Shown here one piece after another: positions 46,035-57,518 of a stretch of DNA of 64,000 nt. The DNA is taken from assembly GCF_001610895.1 (NCBI RefSeq), contig NZ_CP011273.1, positions 4,216,001 to 4,280,000 on the forward strand, read 5' to 3'. The first letter of the stretch is position 1. Each line of letters starts with the position of its first letter. The DNA is from Planctomyces sp. SH-PL62. GTDB lineage: Bacteria; Planctomycetota; Planctomycetia; Isosphaerales; Isosphaeraceae. Made by a program: the position numbers and the translations under genes. The notes below the pieces were generated by a model. The model was given only the letters and a program-made list of their open reading frames with translations. It did no database searches and had not been told where the DNA came from.

Positions 46035-47504
46035 TCAAATGAGGATTTCCCTGACCACGCGCGCCGGTTCGACCCCCGTCAGACGGACGTCGAGTCCCTG
46101 GAACTTGTATGAGAGGCGCGCGTGGTCGATCCCGAAGAGCGCCAGGATCGTTGCGTGCAGGTCGCGGACATGGACCACGTTCTCGACGGCCTTGTAACCG
46201 AGTTCGTCGGTCGCACCGTAAGTTATCCCACCCTTGACTCCGCCTCCGGCCATCCAGAGGGAAAAACCGAGGATGTGGTGGTCGCGACCGGTCCCCTGCC
46301 CCATGGGAGTTCGACCGAACTCGCCGCCCCAAATCACCAGGGTGTCGTCGAGAAGTCCACGTTGCTCGAGGTCTTTAACCAGCGCGGCGCAGGGTTGATC
46401 GACGTCCCTGGCCGCGAGGGTCATCCCTCGCTGAATGTCGCCGTGGTGGTCCCAGGCGCGATGGTAGAGTTGGATCATCCGCACCCCGCGCTCGGCGAGT
46501 CGGCGTGCCATCAGGCAGTTCGAAGCGAAGCTTCCGTCACCCGGATTGGTCACACCGTACGAATCGAGCACGGAGCGCGGTTCGCTGGCGAAGTCGGTCA
46601 GCTCGGGGACGCTCGCCTGCATTCGAGAGGCAAGTTCATACTGGGCGATTCGCGTCTGGATCTCAGGATCGAGACGATCGCCGGCGAGGATCCCATTGAG
46701 GCGGTTGATCTCGGCGATCGTACCACGCTGTGTTTCCAGATCCACGCCGGGCGGATTGCTTATGTAATGGACCGCGTCCCCTTTGGACTGGAACTGGATG
46801 CCCTGAAACTTGCTGGGCAGGAATCCGGCCGACCACTGACGCGCCGAGACCGGCTGGAGACCCGTGGCCCCGGCCGACGTGAGCACGACGAAACCGGGTA
46901 GTTCGTCAGTCTCGGAGCCCAAGCCGTAGAGTAACCAGGATCCCATGCTGGGGCGGCCCTTGATGATGGAACCGCTGTTCATGAAGGCGTGAGCCGGATC
47001 GTGGTTGATCTGCTCGGTGGTCATCGAGCGGACGATGGCGATCTTATCCGCGATCGACGCGATGTTGGGGAAGAGGTCGGAGATCTCCTGACCGGACTCC
47101 CCGTGCTTCTGAAAACCACAGAATGGCCCACGTGCGATCAAGGTCTTGTTCTGGAGCTGCGCGAGTTGCTGCCCCCTGGTAAAGGACTCGGGGAACGGTC
47201 GACCGTCGAGTTCTTTGAGGCGAGGCTTGTAGTCCAAGCTCTCGAATTGCGACGGCCCGCCGGCCATGCAGAGGTGGATCACCCGTTTCGCCTTGATGGG
47301 CAGGTGCGCGGGACGAACGACGCCGCGCCAGCTAGCCTCGGACCGAGAAGCATCGCCTCCGGCGGCTCGCGCGGTGCTTCTGAAGAGCTTCGGGTCGAGG
47401 AGTCCTGCAAGGGCCAGCGACCCGAGGCCGTAAGCCGAATTTCGGAGGAAGACCCGCCGTTGCAGATTGGTGCGCCAGGCGTCGAGATCACTCGGTTGAT
47501 TCAT
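46035..47504 (-). CDS. DUF1501 protein, second copy
   Basis: 489 residues, the same length as the copy at 40871-42340 and clearly related but diverged. The N-terminal LQRRVFLRNSAYGLGSLALAGLL is Tat-like. The core reads [84 protein letters not shown] and VHVRDLHATILALFGIDHARLSYKFQGLDVRLTG. Its stop abuts the treS stop (one base between), and its start is three bases after the stop of the minus-strand cytochrome gene, so that pair is one operon. Confidence 0.95.
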   Translation of the reverse strand: MNQPSDLDAWRTNLQRRVFLRNSAYGLGSLALAGLLDPKLFRSTARAAGGDASRSEASWRGVVRPAHLPIKAKRVIHLCMAGGPSQFESLDYKPRLKELDGRPFPESFTRGQQLAQLQNKTLIARGPFCGFQKHGESGQEISDLFPNIASIADKIAIVRSMTTEQINHDPAHAFMNSGSIIKGRPSMGSWLLYGLGSETDELPGFVVLTSAGATGLQPVSARQWSAGFLPSKFQGIQFQSKGDAVHYISNPPGVDLETQRGTIAEINRLNGILAGDRLDPEIQTRIAQYELASRMQASVPELTDFASEPRSVLDSYGVTNPGDGSFASNCLMARRLAERGVRMIQLYHRAWDHHGDIQRGMTLAARDVDQPCAALVKDLEQRGLLDDTLVIWGGEFGRTPMGQGTGRDHHILGFSLWMAGGGVKGGITYGATDELGYKAVENVVHVRDLHATILALFGIDHARLSYKFQGLDVRLTGVEPARVVREILI

Positions 47505-47507
47505 GAT

Positions 47508-50500
47508 TCAATACCTGGTGATGGTTTCATGAAGGTTCAGCACGACGCGGCAGGTCGTCGCCCAGGCCGCGACTTCGGCCGGATCGACGTCCTTCGGCAC
47601 CGGCGCCTGGCCGATCTTGAGGATCGCATCGGCTGCTTCGGGGTTCTGCCGATAGAACTCGCGGCGCTCGGCCAGAAAGGCGACGAGCGAAAGCCGCTCG
47701 GCCTCCTCGATCGGACGAGCCAGCACCTTGAGGAACAGCCTACCAAGGCGGTCCTCGTCCGTCATCGACGTCTGATTCTCCAGGAGGCCGGCGGCGAGTG
47801 AGCGGGCGGCCTCGACGAAGGTGGGATCGTTGAGGAGAGTGAGCGCCTGCTGGGGGGTGTTGGCGACGTTCCGCGCCGGCGTGCATTCCTCGCGGGCGGG
47901 CGCGTCGAAGTTCGCCAGCATCGGATGCAGAAACGTCCGTTGCCAGTGCGAATAGACGCCGCGGCGATACTGAAGCTCTCCATCGCTGGCGACGTAGGTT
48001 CGATCCGGAAACTGAAGATTGGCGTAATAGCCGGCCGGCTGGTACGGGAAAGAACTCGGGCCGCCGACGTCTAGACTCAAGAGGCCTGCAACGGCCAGCG
48101 CGTTGTCACGCACGAACTCGGCTTCAAGACGGCGAGGCGACAGGAAGCTCACCCAGCGATTTCCGGGGTCCAGTTCCTTCAGGTCGGGGCGGCCCCTAGA
48201 GTCCTGACGATACGCCGAGGAGGTCACGAGCAGTTTCACCATCCGTTTGACATCCCAGCCCGATTCGCGAAATTCGACAGCCAGCCAATCGAGCAGTTCG
48301 GGATGGACCGGCCACTCGCCCTGGCCGCCGACGTCCTCCATGACCTGACTGATCCCAACTCCGAAGACCTGCTTCCAGAGCCGGTTCATGAATACCCGCG
48401 CGGTCAGCGGATTCTCAGGCGAAGCGATCCAGTGGGCGAGATCGAGCCTGGTCAGTCGGCGATCCGCCGCGACGGACTCGTGCGGAAGAAACCTCGGAAC
48501 CTCGGGCGCGACGATCTCCCCCGTGCGGTTCTGCCAGTCGCCCCGAGGCAGGACCCGGGTCTCGCTTGGAGTGGTCGCCTGTGTCACCATGCTGAATGCG
48601 CGGCCGTCGCGACAGGCGAATATCCCTCTGCCGAGTTCGCGCAGCTGTTGCCACACGCCTAGGTCGGCTGCCGTGCTCAGATGGAAAAGGCGACGGAGTC
48701 GATCATCCTGACCGGGCTCTCGAACGACGTCGGATGATGCGAAGGCCGCACGTTCTTCGGCGTCTGGGCCGCGGAGCAGATGCCCATCGTCCGGTAGTCC
48801 GAAGGGAGTCATTGAAACGCGCACGCAGCCGGCCTGCGGACTTTTGATCGCGACCTCAAGGGACTCGCCTTGCTGGAGCAGGACTGGCGGATCGAGACAC
48901 CAGACCGCCGTATGCGTTTCCGTGGAGTGAGCACTCGAGGTTCGCCAGCCGGCGAGTACGCCCGGCACCTCGTCGCCGTTGAAGTATCTGGGCGACTTGA
49001 GGTCGGCGTCGGCCAGGTAGAACTTGAGCGGACTCCGTTCCTTGCCGTTTTGGGACTTCACAGAAGCGGACAAGGAGACGGTCGCGACCTCGGAGCCGTC
49101 GCGGGTGATCCGGCCGCGATGATCCTCATGTGGGAGTAACTCCACGCGGATTCGCGATATCCAGCCGACCGCACGATCGATCTTGAAGCGATGATCCGCT
49201 GCCTTGTTCGCCCTCGACGTGGGATCCGACTTGGCGACGGTCCTGACGAGTAGGCTCCCGTCGGGGAGGAGAGTCCCCGCTTCAGGGGAAGTGCTTTCAG
49301 AATCGAGCGGAACCCAGCCGGATGTTTCGGCTTCGAGAGTCGACCGAGCTTGATCGAACCAGGCGTCGAGCGCGACGGGATCGGCGTGTGCGGACGCGAC
49401 CTGTCGGAGTTCATCCATGAGCCGGTCTCGCCGATCCTTGAGGTAACGGCTCTCGACTTCGATTTCGGGAGGGAACGGATGATCGTTGCTCCACCCCTTC
49501 AACTCAGGGTTGGGGGTGTAGTCATAGTCGTTGTAGACGCCCCACTGCTTCACGTCGGCGAAGAAGGCCGAAAGCGCGTAGAAGTCGCGCTGGGTGAAAG
49601 GGTCGAACTTATGATCATGACACTCGGCGCATCCGAGGGTCGATCCGAGGAACGTGAGGCCGACGGTCCGCACTCTGTCGGCGGCGTACTTCGCCAGGTA
49701 CTCCTCGGGCTGGGCTCCGCCTTCCCGAGTCATCATGTTCAGGCGGTTGAATCCGGTCGCGACGAGCTGTTCGGGCGTGGGATCGGGTAGGAGATCGCCC
49801 GCGAGTTGCTCGGTCGCGAAGACGTCGAACGGCTTGTTGCGGTTGAAGGAATCGATGACGTAGTCGCGATAAGGGAAGACGCGCTGGCCCTGGTCTCCGT
49901 GATATCCGACGGTATCCGTGAACCGAGCGAGGTCCAGCCAGCCGACGGCCATGCGCTCGCCGTAGTGGGGAGAGTCGAGTAGGCGGTCGACGAGCCGTTC
50001 GTAGGCCCGTGGATCCGTATCGATCTGGAAGGCGCTCACCTCTTCGGAGGTGGGCGGAAGGCCGATCAGATCGAGCGAGAGCCTTCGAATGAGTCGATCC
50101 TTGGCCGCCTCCGGCGACGGTTCGATCCCTCTGGATTCGAGCGAAGAGAGCAAGAAGGCGTCGACGGGGTTGCGAACCCAGGCTTCGCGCCGGACTTCGG
50201 GAATCGACGGCCGCGTCGGGATGACGTAAGCCCAATGATCCTGATATTCGGCCCCCTGCGAGATCCACGCTTGGAGGGTCTTCTTTTGATCGTCGGAAAG
50301 CGACTTATGCGACGACCGGGGCGGCATGACGTCGTCGTCTTCGCTGAGGATGCGAAGCACGAGATCGCTGTCGTCCGGACTACCAGGTACGATCGCTCCG
50401 TGCTTGGTGGCCGTGGCGCGCTCGTCGAGTCGAAGCTTGGCCTTCCGCTGGCTCTTGTCCGGCCCGTGGCAGCTATAGCAATTCTCCGACAGGATCGGTC

Positions 50501-50618
50501 GGACGTCTCGATTGAATTCGATCCTGCCCGTGGGGTCGCGCGCGAAGGCCGCATCGCGGAGCCCAGGCGTAAGGAACAGGAAGAGCGCCGGGATTCCGAC
50601 CAAGACACGATGATGCAC
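47508..50618 (-). CDS. PSCyt1/DUF1549/DUF1553 exported protein, second copy
   Basis: 1036 residues from GTG 50618 (GGAGG upstream); the frame continues to 50822 without homology. The signal peptide is HHRVLVGIPALFLFLTPGLRDAAFA. The heme site is CYSCHGPDKSQRKAK, then MPPRSSHKS. DUF1549 has RRLSLDLIGLPPT and CAECHDHKFDPF. The middle (about 480-650) is a beta-rich domain different from the LamG domain of the copy at 37657. DUF1553 ends with SPENPLTARVFMNRLWKQVFGVGISQVMEDVG and NLHETITRY. It is operonic with the DUF1501 gene downstream. Confidence 0.96.
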   Translation of the reverse strand: MHHRVLVGIPALFLFLTPGLRDAAFARDPTGRIEFNRDVRPILSENCYSCHGPDKSQRKAKLRLDERATATKHGAIVPGSPDDSDLVLRILSEDDDVMPPRSSHKSLSDDQKKTLQAWISQGAEYQDHWAYVIPTRPSIPEVRREAWVRNPVDAFLLSSLESRGIEPSPEAAKDRLIRRLSLDLIGLPPTSEEVSAFQIDTDPRAYERLVDRLLDSPHYGERMAVGWLDLARFTDTVGYHGDQGQRVFPYRDYVIDSFNRNKPFDVFATEQLAGDLLPDPTPEQLVATGFNRLNMMTREGGAQPEEYLAKYAADRVRTVGLTFLGSTLGCAECHDHKFDPFTQRDFYALSAFFADVKQWGVYNDYDYTPNPELKGWSNDHPFPPEIEVESRYLKDRRDRLMDELRQVASAHADPVALDAWFDQARSTLEAETSGWVPLDSESTSPEAGTLLPDGSLLVRTVAKSDPTSRANKAADHRFKIDRAVGWISRIRVELLPHEDHRGRITRDGSEVATVSLSASVKSQNGKERSPLKFYLADADLKSPRYFNGDEVPGVLAGWRTSSAHSTETHTAVWCLDPPVLLQQGESLEVAIKSPQAGCVRVSMTPFGLPDDGHLLRGPDAEERAAFASSDVVREPGQDDRLRRLFHLSTAADLGVWQQLRELGRGIFACRDGRAFSMVTQATTPSETRVLPRGDWQNRTGEIVAPEVPRFLPHESVAADRRLTRLDLAHWIASPENPLTARVFMNRLWKQVFGVGISQVMEDVGGQGEWPVHPELLDWLAVEFRESGWDVKRMVKLLVTSSAYRQDSRGRPDLKELDPGNRWVSFLSPRRLEAEFVRDNALAVAGLLSLDVGGPSSFPYQPAGYYANLQFPDRTYVASDGELQYRRGVYSHWQRTFLHPMLANFDAPAREECTPARNVANTPQQALTLLNDPTFVEAARSLAAGLLENQTSMTDEDRLGRLFLKVLARPIEEAERLSLVAFLAERREFYRQNPEAADAILKIGQAPVPKDVDPAEVAAWATTCRVVLNLHETITRY

Positions 50619-50814
50619 GGCCGAGTCCTCCCGATCGATCGTCCTCGCCGAGATGGGATTCCTCGATGGGGAATCGAGGGCGTCCACCTTAAAACGTATC
50701 ATGCCCATCATACCTGACACTGCACGGCGAGCCAGCCCCCGAACACAGGCGGGGACGATGGGCGGCTCCCCCAGGCCGCGCGGAGAGCCGTGCGACCTGA
50801 GGGGTTCGAGAGCC
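50619..50814 (-). promoter_or_regulatory. Leader region of the minus-strand cytochrome operon
   Basis: About 200 bases between the clpB stop and the cytochrome start, both on the minus strand. A TATGAT box (50712-50707, minus strand) is a candidate -10, and CCTCGAT/ATCGAGG (50661-50679) forms a 7-bp hairpin with a 5-nt loop that could end clpB transcription or structure the leader. No good -35 is visible. Confidence 0.35.
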
Positions 50815-53451
50815 TCATGCACGGTTGGGCGTGAAGCTGAACGCCTTGCCGTCCCAGTCGATCTGGACGACGTCGGCAGGATTGACGCGCTGGTCGAGCA
50901 GAGCTTTTGCGAGAGGGTTGGCCAATCTTTGCTGGATCACGCGCTTCAGCGGTCGGGCGCCGTAGGTCGGGTCGAAGCCTTCCTCGACGAGCTGTTCTCG
51001 CGCCTTCTCCGTGATCCGGACGGAGAGGTTGGCCTCGGCGAGTTGCCGTTCCAGCCGTTTAAGCTGGATCCCGACGATCTGCCCCAACTCCTTCCGCCCG
51101 AGCGGGTGGAAGATGATGGTCTCGTCGATGCGATTGAGGAACTCGGGAAGGAATTCGCGTCGGAGCACCTCCTGGACCTGGTTCCGAATGGTGGATTCAT
51201 CGGTCCCCTTCGCGGTGAGGTCGGCGATGATGTGGCTGCCGAGGTTGGAGGTCATGATGATGACCGTGTTGCGGAAATCCACCGTGCGACCCTGGCCGTC
51301 GGTCAGGCGGCCGTCATCGAGGACCTGAAGAAGGACGTTGAAGACGTCGCGGTGGGCCTTCTCGACCTCGTCCAGAAGCACCACCGAGTAGGGGCGTCGA
51401 CGGACCGCTTCGGTAAGTCGTCCCCCTTCCTCGTAGCCGACATAGCCTGGAGGGGCCCCAATCAGGCGGGCGACGTTGTGACGCTCGCCGTACTCGCTCA
51501 TGTCTAGACGGACCATCGCGGTTTCGCTGTCGAACAGAAACTCGGCGAGGGCCTTTGCCAACTCGGTCTTTCCGACGCCGGTGGGGCCGAGGAACAGGAA
51601 CGAACCGATGGGACGGTTGGGATCCTGAAGCCCTGCGCGGCTGCGGCGGACGGCGTCGGCCACGGCGCGGACGGCGTCCTCCTGGTCGACCATCCTTAGA
51701 TGGATCTGGTCTTCCAGCTTCAACAGCTTCTCGCGCTCGGTGGCGAGCATCCGGGAGACCGGCACTCCCGTCCACTGACTGACCACCTCGGCGATCTCCT
51801 CGGAGTCGACCTCGCGCTTGAGCAGACGCTGGCCCTTCTCCTTCGGTTGATCGTCGCCGGCCGTTTCGGACTCGGCGATCCGTTTCTCCAGAGCCTTCCG
51901 CTCCGAGTCGAGCGCGGCGAGCTTCTGGAACTGGGATTCGTCGGGTCGTTCGCCGTGCTGTTGCTTGTGGCGGATCTCGTCCCAGAGCCGACTGTAGTCG
52001 TTCTTGACCGATTCCAGGTGTTCGCGGACCTTCTGGACGTCGCCCAGGCCGGATTTCTCCATCTCCCATTGACGACGAAGATCCTGGAGCTGCTTTTCAA
52101 CCTGCTCGATATCCGCCTCGACCTCTTCCAGCCTCTCGACTGCATGCTCCTCCTCCTCCTTTTGGAGCATACGCTGGGCGAGCTGGAGCTGAAGGAGCCG
52201 ACGCTGGAGGACGTCGATCTCGGTGGGGACCGACTGCAGCTCCATCGAGAGGCGGCTGGCGGCCTCGTCCACGAGGTCGATCGCCTTGTCGGGCAGGAAC
52301 CGGTCGGTGATGTATCGCGAGGCCAATTTGGCCGCCGAGACCAGCGCGGAGTCCTTAATCTTGACCTTGTGATGGACTTCGTAGCGTTCCTTGATGCCAC
52401 GGAGGATGGCGATCGTATCGTCGATCGAGGGTTCGCCGACGAAGACCGGCTGGAACCGCCGCTCCAGGGCCGGGTCCTTCTCGATGTGCTCGCGGAACTC
52501 GTCGAGCGTCGTCGCGCCGATACAGCGAAGCTCGCCTCGGGCCAGGGCCGGCTTCAACAGGTTGGCAGCGTCCATCGCGCCATCCCCCTTGCCCGCTCCG
52601 ACGACGAGGTGCAACTCGTCGATGAAAAGGATGATTCGGCCTTCGGACTCGGTGACCTCTTTGAGGACGGCCTTGAGCCGCTCCTCGAACTCGCCCCGAT
52701 ACTTGGCCCCGGCGACGAGGGCGCCCATGTCGAGCGCGATCAGCTTCCGGTTTTGCAGGCTGTCGGGGACATCTCCCGAGACGATTCGCTGGGCCAGTCC
52801 CTCGGCGATTGCGGTCTTGCCGACGCCGGGCTCGCCGATGAGGACGGGGTTGTTCTTGGTGCGTCGGCTGAGCACCTGGACGACGCGACGGATCTCAGCG
52901 TCACGGCCGATGACCGGGTCCATCTTCCCTTTGCGGGCGGCCTCCACGAGATCGCGGCCGTAACGCTCCAGGGCCTGGTACTTGTCGTCGGGGTTCTGGT
53001 CGGTCACCGTCTGCCCGCCCCGGACTTTCTGCAGGGCCTTGAGGATCTCAGGAGCGGTGACGCCCAGCGAGTCCAGCAAGGCCTGGGTCTTGCTCTTGAC
53101 CTTGGTGAGGCCGAGTAAGAGGTGCTCGACCGAAACGTACTGATCTTTCATTCGGTCGGCCTCGGCCTGGGCGGAGTCGAGCACCGCCGCGAGGTCGGGA
53201 CCGATGGAAACCTCACCGCCGGTGACGCGGGGCAGGACTTCGAGGCCCTGCTGGGCGGCCTTGAGCACCTGGGCTGGGCTGACGCCGAGCTGAGTGAATA
53301 GGGCCCGTACAACCTGCTGATCGGGGCCGAGCAGAGCGGCGAGGAGGTGCATGGGCTCCAGCCGCTGATGGCTGCGCTCGCCGGCGAGTGTCTGGGCGCC
53401 CTGGAGCGCCTCCTGGCTCTTGAGAGTGAGCTTGTCGAATCGGAAGGCCAT
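50815..53451 (-). CDS. clpB: ClpB protein disaggregase
   Basis: 878 residues from ATG 53451; a longer frame to 53535 adds 28 basic residues without similarity. The Clp-N double repeat (about 1-145) is followed by AAA-1 with Walker A GEPGVGKT, Walker B ILFIDELH and [24 protein letters not shown]. The coiled-coil middle domain (about 405-525) identifies ClpB rather than ClpA or ClpC. AAA-2 has [30 protein letters not shown] and the sensor-2 [11 protein letters not shown]. With DnaK it would rescue aggregated proteins. dnaK lies directly upstream on the same strand, but a terminator separates them. Confidence 0.97.
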   Translation of the reverse strand: MAFRFDKLTLKSQEALQGAQTLAGERSHQRLEPMHLLAALLGPDQQVVRALFTQLGVSPAQVLKAAQQGLEVLPRVTGGEVSIGPDLAAVLDSAQAEADRMKDQYVSVEHLLLGLTKVKSKTQALLDSLGVTAPEILKALQKVRGGQTVTDQNPDDKYQALERYGRDLVEAARKGKMDPVIGRDAEIRRVVQVLSRRTKNNPVLIGEPGVGKTAIAEGLAQRIVSGDVPDSLQNRKLIALDMGALVAGAKYRGEFEERLKAVLKEVTESEGRIILFIDELHLVVGAGKGDGAMDAANLLKPALARGELRCIGATTLDEFREHIEKDPALERRFQPVFVGEPSIDDTIAILRGIKERYEVHHKVKIKDSALVSAAKLASRYITDRFLPDKAIDLVDEAASRLSMELQSVPTEIDVLQRRLLQLQLAQRMLQKEEEEHAVERLEEVEADIEQVEKQLQDLRRQWEMEKSGLGDVQKVREHLESVKNDYSRLWDEIRHKQQHGERPDESQFQKLAALDSERKALEKRIAESETAGDDQPKEKGQRLLKREVDSEEIAEVVSQWTGVPVSRMLATEREKLLKLEDQIHLRMVDQEDAVRAVADAVRRSRAGLQDPNRPIGSFLFLGPTGVGKTELAKALAEFLFDSETAMVRLDMSEYGERHNVARLIGAPPGYVGYEEGGRLTEAVRRRPYSVVLLDEVEKAHRDVFNVLLQVLDDGRLTDGQGRTVDFRNTVIIMTSNLGSHIIADLTAKGTDESTIRNQVQEVLRREFLPEFLNRIDETIIFHPLGRKELGQIVGIQLKRLERQLAEANLSVRITEKAREQLVEEGFDPTYGARPLKRVIQQRLANPLAKALLDQRVNPADVVQIDWDGKAFSFTPNRA

Positions 53452-53623
53452 GGGTCGTGTCCGCCTTTCGGAATTCGCCTCGGCCCGGAGCCCTCCAGGG
53501 GCCCGGGGCCGTCGCGGGCGGTCGCGTTGCGACACTTATCTCTTCTGCAAGAATTTACGTGCGAATTCGACACCTGGTTCGTGGGAGTTTGAAGGGCGGT
53601 TCGTCGCGTTCCGCGCGTGAAAA

Positions 53624-53661
53624 CGGGACGAGGTCCACGAAGTCTTCGGGGCCTCGTCCCG
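53624..53661 (-). terminator. Rho-independent terminator of dnaK
   Basis: CGGGACGAGG (53624-53633) pairs perfectly with CCTCGTCCCG (53652-53661), and CGAAG/CTTCG pairs inside extend the structure. On the minus strand it is followed by TTTTC and starts 35 bases after the dnaK stop. Confidence 0.75.
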
Positions 53662-53695
53662 CGATCGGGTCGCTCGGATATCGGGGCCGTGCGAG

Positions 53696-55630
<1,935 letters not shown>

Positions 55631-55799
55631 GTCCCATCTCCTTTATCTCACGCTGAGCGGTGACGAGGAAACCCGCGAGTCACATCGACCCGCGAAGCGA
55701 TCAGACCGGGAACGACGCTGGCGTTCCGAATCGGATTCGCCGGCCTTTGGCCGTTCGTCCGGGGGTACACCGACTCTCAAATCATGCCTTAAAGTATCC

Positions 55800-55814
55800 G
55801 CAACCATTGTGCCA
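55800..55814 (-). promoter_or_regulatory. Sigma-54 (RpoN) promoter match upstream of dnaK
   Basis: On the minus strand TGGCAC (55814-55809), five bases (AATGG) and TTGC (55803-55800) match the -24/-12 consensus TGGCAC-N5-TTGC at all ten fixed positions, with GG-N10-GC spacing. Transcription would start near 55788 and give a leader of about 160 nt to the GTG. An enhancer-binding protein would be needed; none is encoded in the window. This is a pattern match, not proof. Confidence 0.6.
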
Positions 55815-56078
55815 GACCGGATTCAACTCGATGGGTTTTTAGTAAGTTGTTGTGGGGCATTGATTTAAAATGAGATTCAGGATGCAGGTTGGAATCCGAA
55901 TCTGGATGACTGGCTGCCGAATTGGCATGGCCTGGAAGGAATTGGATTTTGGCTGCCGTTTTGGCGGAGCACTTGGGACGTGCGTCTCCTAGATCGTTAC
56001 AGCGGGCTTCTGGACACGCTTGATCTTAGCCCTTCGGAATGCGGGCGAGAATCCACAGCCGAGGCCCTGGGAAATAGC

Positions 56079-56107
56079 TTGACACGTCTTCGCTTTTCTT
56101 TTAATAC
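56079..56107 (+). promoter_or_regulatory. Candidate sigma-70 promoter of pheA
   Basis: TTGACA (56079-56084), a perfect -35, is followed by 17 bases and TAATAC (56102-56107), a half-matching -10. The spacing is ideal. The leader to the pheA ATG would be about 134 nt; no attenuator or phenylalanine-rich leader peptide is seen. Confidence 0.55.
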
Positions 56108-56247
56108 CTTGTGACGAAGAACCTTGCGTCTAACGCCATGCTTTGCCCAAGATCCAGTAGCAACCTCGACGCGACGCAGAAGGATGCCTGGCGACGGACA
56201 CATGAGTCCTAAGTCCCCGGATCGATCGTCTCCCTCAGAGTCTACCG

Positions 56248-57420
56248 ATGGCCCGCAAGTCCTCATCGCCCGTCCGTTCCACCGCCTCGTCGACCGGCAC
56301 GGCGGCCGAGCCCGCGGACGTGAAGAAAGCCCCGTCTCTGTCCTCGCTGCGAAGCGAGATCGACCGCCTCGACAAGGATTTGGTCACGATCCTGAATCGC
56401 CGAGCGGAGATCGCCGTCCAGATCGGTAAGGTCAAGAGCTCGAATGGCCTTGAGGTTTTCTCGGCCGCTCGGGAGGAAGAAGTTCTGGCCAAGGTTCTGG
56501 GGGCCAGCCAGGGGCCCCTTCCCCAGGACACTCTCCGTTTGATTTTCCGCGAGCTGATGAGTGGGACGCGCGCCTTGCAGCGGACGCTGCGGGTCGCCTG
56601 CCTGGGGCCGAAATACAGCTACAGCCATCTCGCCTCCGTCGCCAAGTTCGGCGAGGCCGTCGAACATGTTCCCGTGGGCTCGATCGCCGCCGTTTTCGAG
56701 GAGGTCAACCGACGGCATGTCCAGTTCGGCATCGTGCCGCTCGAGAACTCGACGGACGGCCGGATCGCCGACACCCTGGATATGTTCACCAAGCTGCCCA
56801 ATCTTAAGATCCGGGCCGAGGTGCGTTTGCGAATCCACCACTGCCTGCTCGGTCGGTGCGAGTGGAGCCAGATGAGGCGAGTGTATTCGAAATCCCAGGC
56901 GCTCTCGCAGTGCCGGAACTGGCTTGGGAAGAACCTGCCGCAGGCCGCCAAGATCGAGGTCGTTTCCACGGCCGCCGCTGCGGAACTCGCCCAGCGTGAG
57001 GAATTCGCGGGGGCTGTGGCGAGCAAGCCCGCCGGCCAGGCTTATCGGCTCAACGTGCTCGCCGAGAATATTGAAGACCAGGCGAACAACGTGACGCGAT
57101 TCGCAGTGATCGCGGAGACCGCCGAGGCTCGTACCGGCCGAGATAAGACGACCTTGATGGCCCGGATTCCGAACGATCCCGGCTCGCTCGTCAAAACCAT
57201 CGCCCCGCTGGAGAAGCTGGGCGTCAATATGACCTGGATCGAATCGTTCCCCATCGCCGCCGCCGCCGGCGACAAGAACCCGTCCTATCTTTTCTTTCTC
57301 GACATCGAGGGACACTCCGAGGACGTCCTGGTGCAGAAGGCGATCGACACCATCCGTCGTCGTTGCGAGCGACTCGATGTCCTCGGCTCGTATCCTCGCA
57401 GCGAGATCGTCGAAAGCTGA
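56248..57420 (+). CDS. pheA: Bifunctional chorismate mutase/prephenate dehydratase
   Basis: 390 residues. After a Ser/Ala-rich N-terminus comes an AroQ chorismate mutase domain (about 30-110, LRSEIDRLDKDLVTILNRRAE and GKVKSSNGLEVFSAAREEEV). The periplasmic-binding-like prephenate dehydratase domain follows (about 115-290) with ACLGPKYSYSHLASVAKFG, IVPLENSTDGRI and the catalytic-region TRFAVIAET. An ACT domain at the end (PNDPGSLVKTIAPLEKLGVN, ESFP) would bind phenylalanine for feedback inhibition. The enzyme makes phenylpyruvate in the cytoplasm. The aminotransferase gene about 100 bases downstream could complete phenylalanine synthesis. Confidence 0.96.
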   Translation: MARKSSSPVRSTASSTGTAAEPADVKKAPSLSSLRSEIDRLDKDLVTILNRRAEIAVQIGKVKSSNGLEVFSAAREEEVLAKVLGASQGPLPQDTLRLIFRELMSGTRALQRTLRVACLGPKYSYSHLASVAKFGEAVEHVPVGSIAAVFEEVNRRHVQFGIVPLENSTDGRIADTLDMFTKLPNLKIRAEVRLRIHHCLLGRCEWSQMRRVYSKSQALSQCRNWLGKNLPQAAKIEVVSTAAAAELAQREEFAGAVASKPAGQAYRLNVLAENIEDQANNVTRFAVIAETAEARTGRDKTTLMARIPNDPGSLVKTIAPLEKLGVNMTWIESFPIAAAAGDKNPSYLFFLDIEGHSEDVLVQKAIDTIRRRCERLDVLGSYPRSEIVES

Positions 57421-57518
57421 GCTTCGCAGCTCTCGTCAGGATTGCCGCCGACGACGTTTCGGCGGTATTCTGACGCGTGAAAGTGCGGCTGGACACGACT
57501 TGCGAAAGGATCGGTCGG

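Larger units (their letters stand above)
55631..56247. other. Intergenic region between divergent dnaK and pheA
   Basis: About 617 bases without a credible gene and visibly AT-richer than the flanks. It holds the sigma-54-like dnaK promoter (55800-55814, minus) and a sigma-70-like pheA promoter (56079-56107, plus). Small ORFs here lack ribosome sites and similarity. Confidence 0.5.

Noticed and set aside
55997-56266. 89-codon minus-strand ORF between dnaK and pheA
   Set aside because: No ribosome site, overlaps the candidate pheA promoter and start, no similarity.
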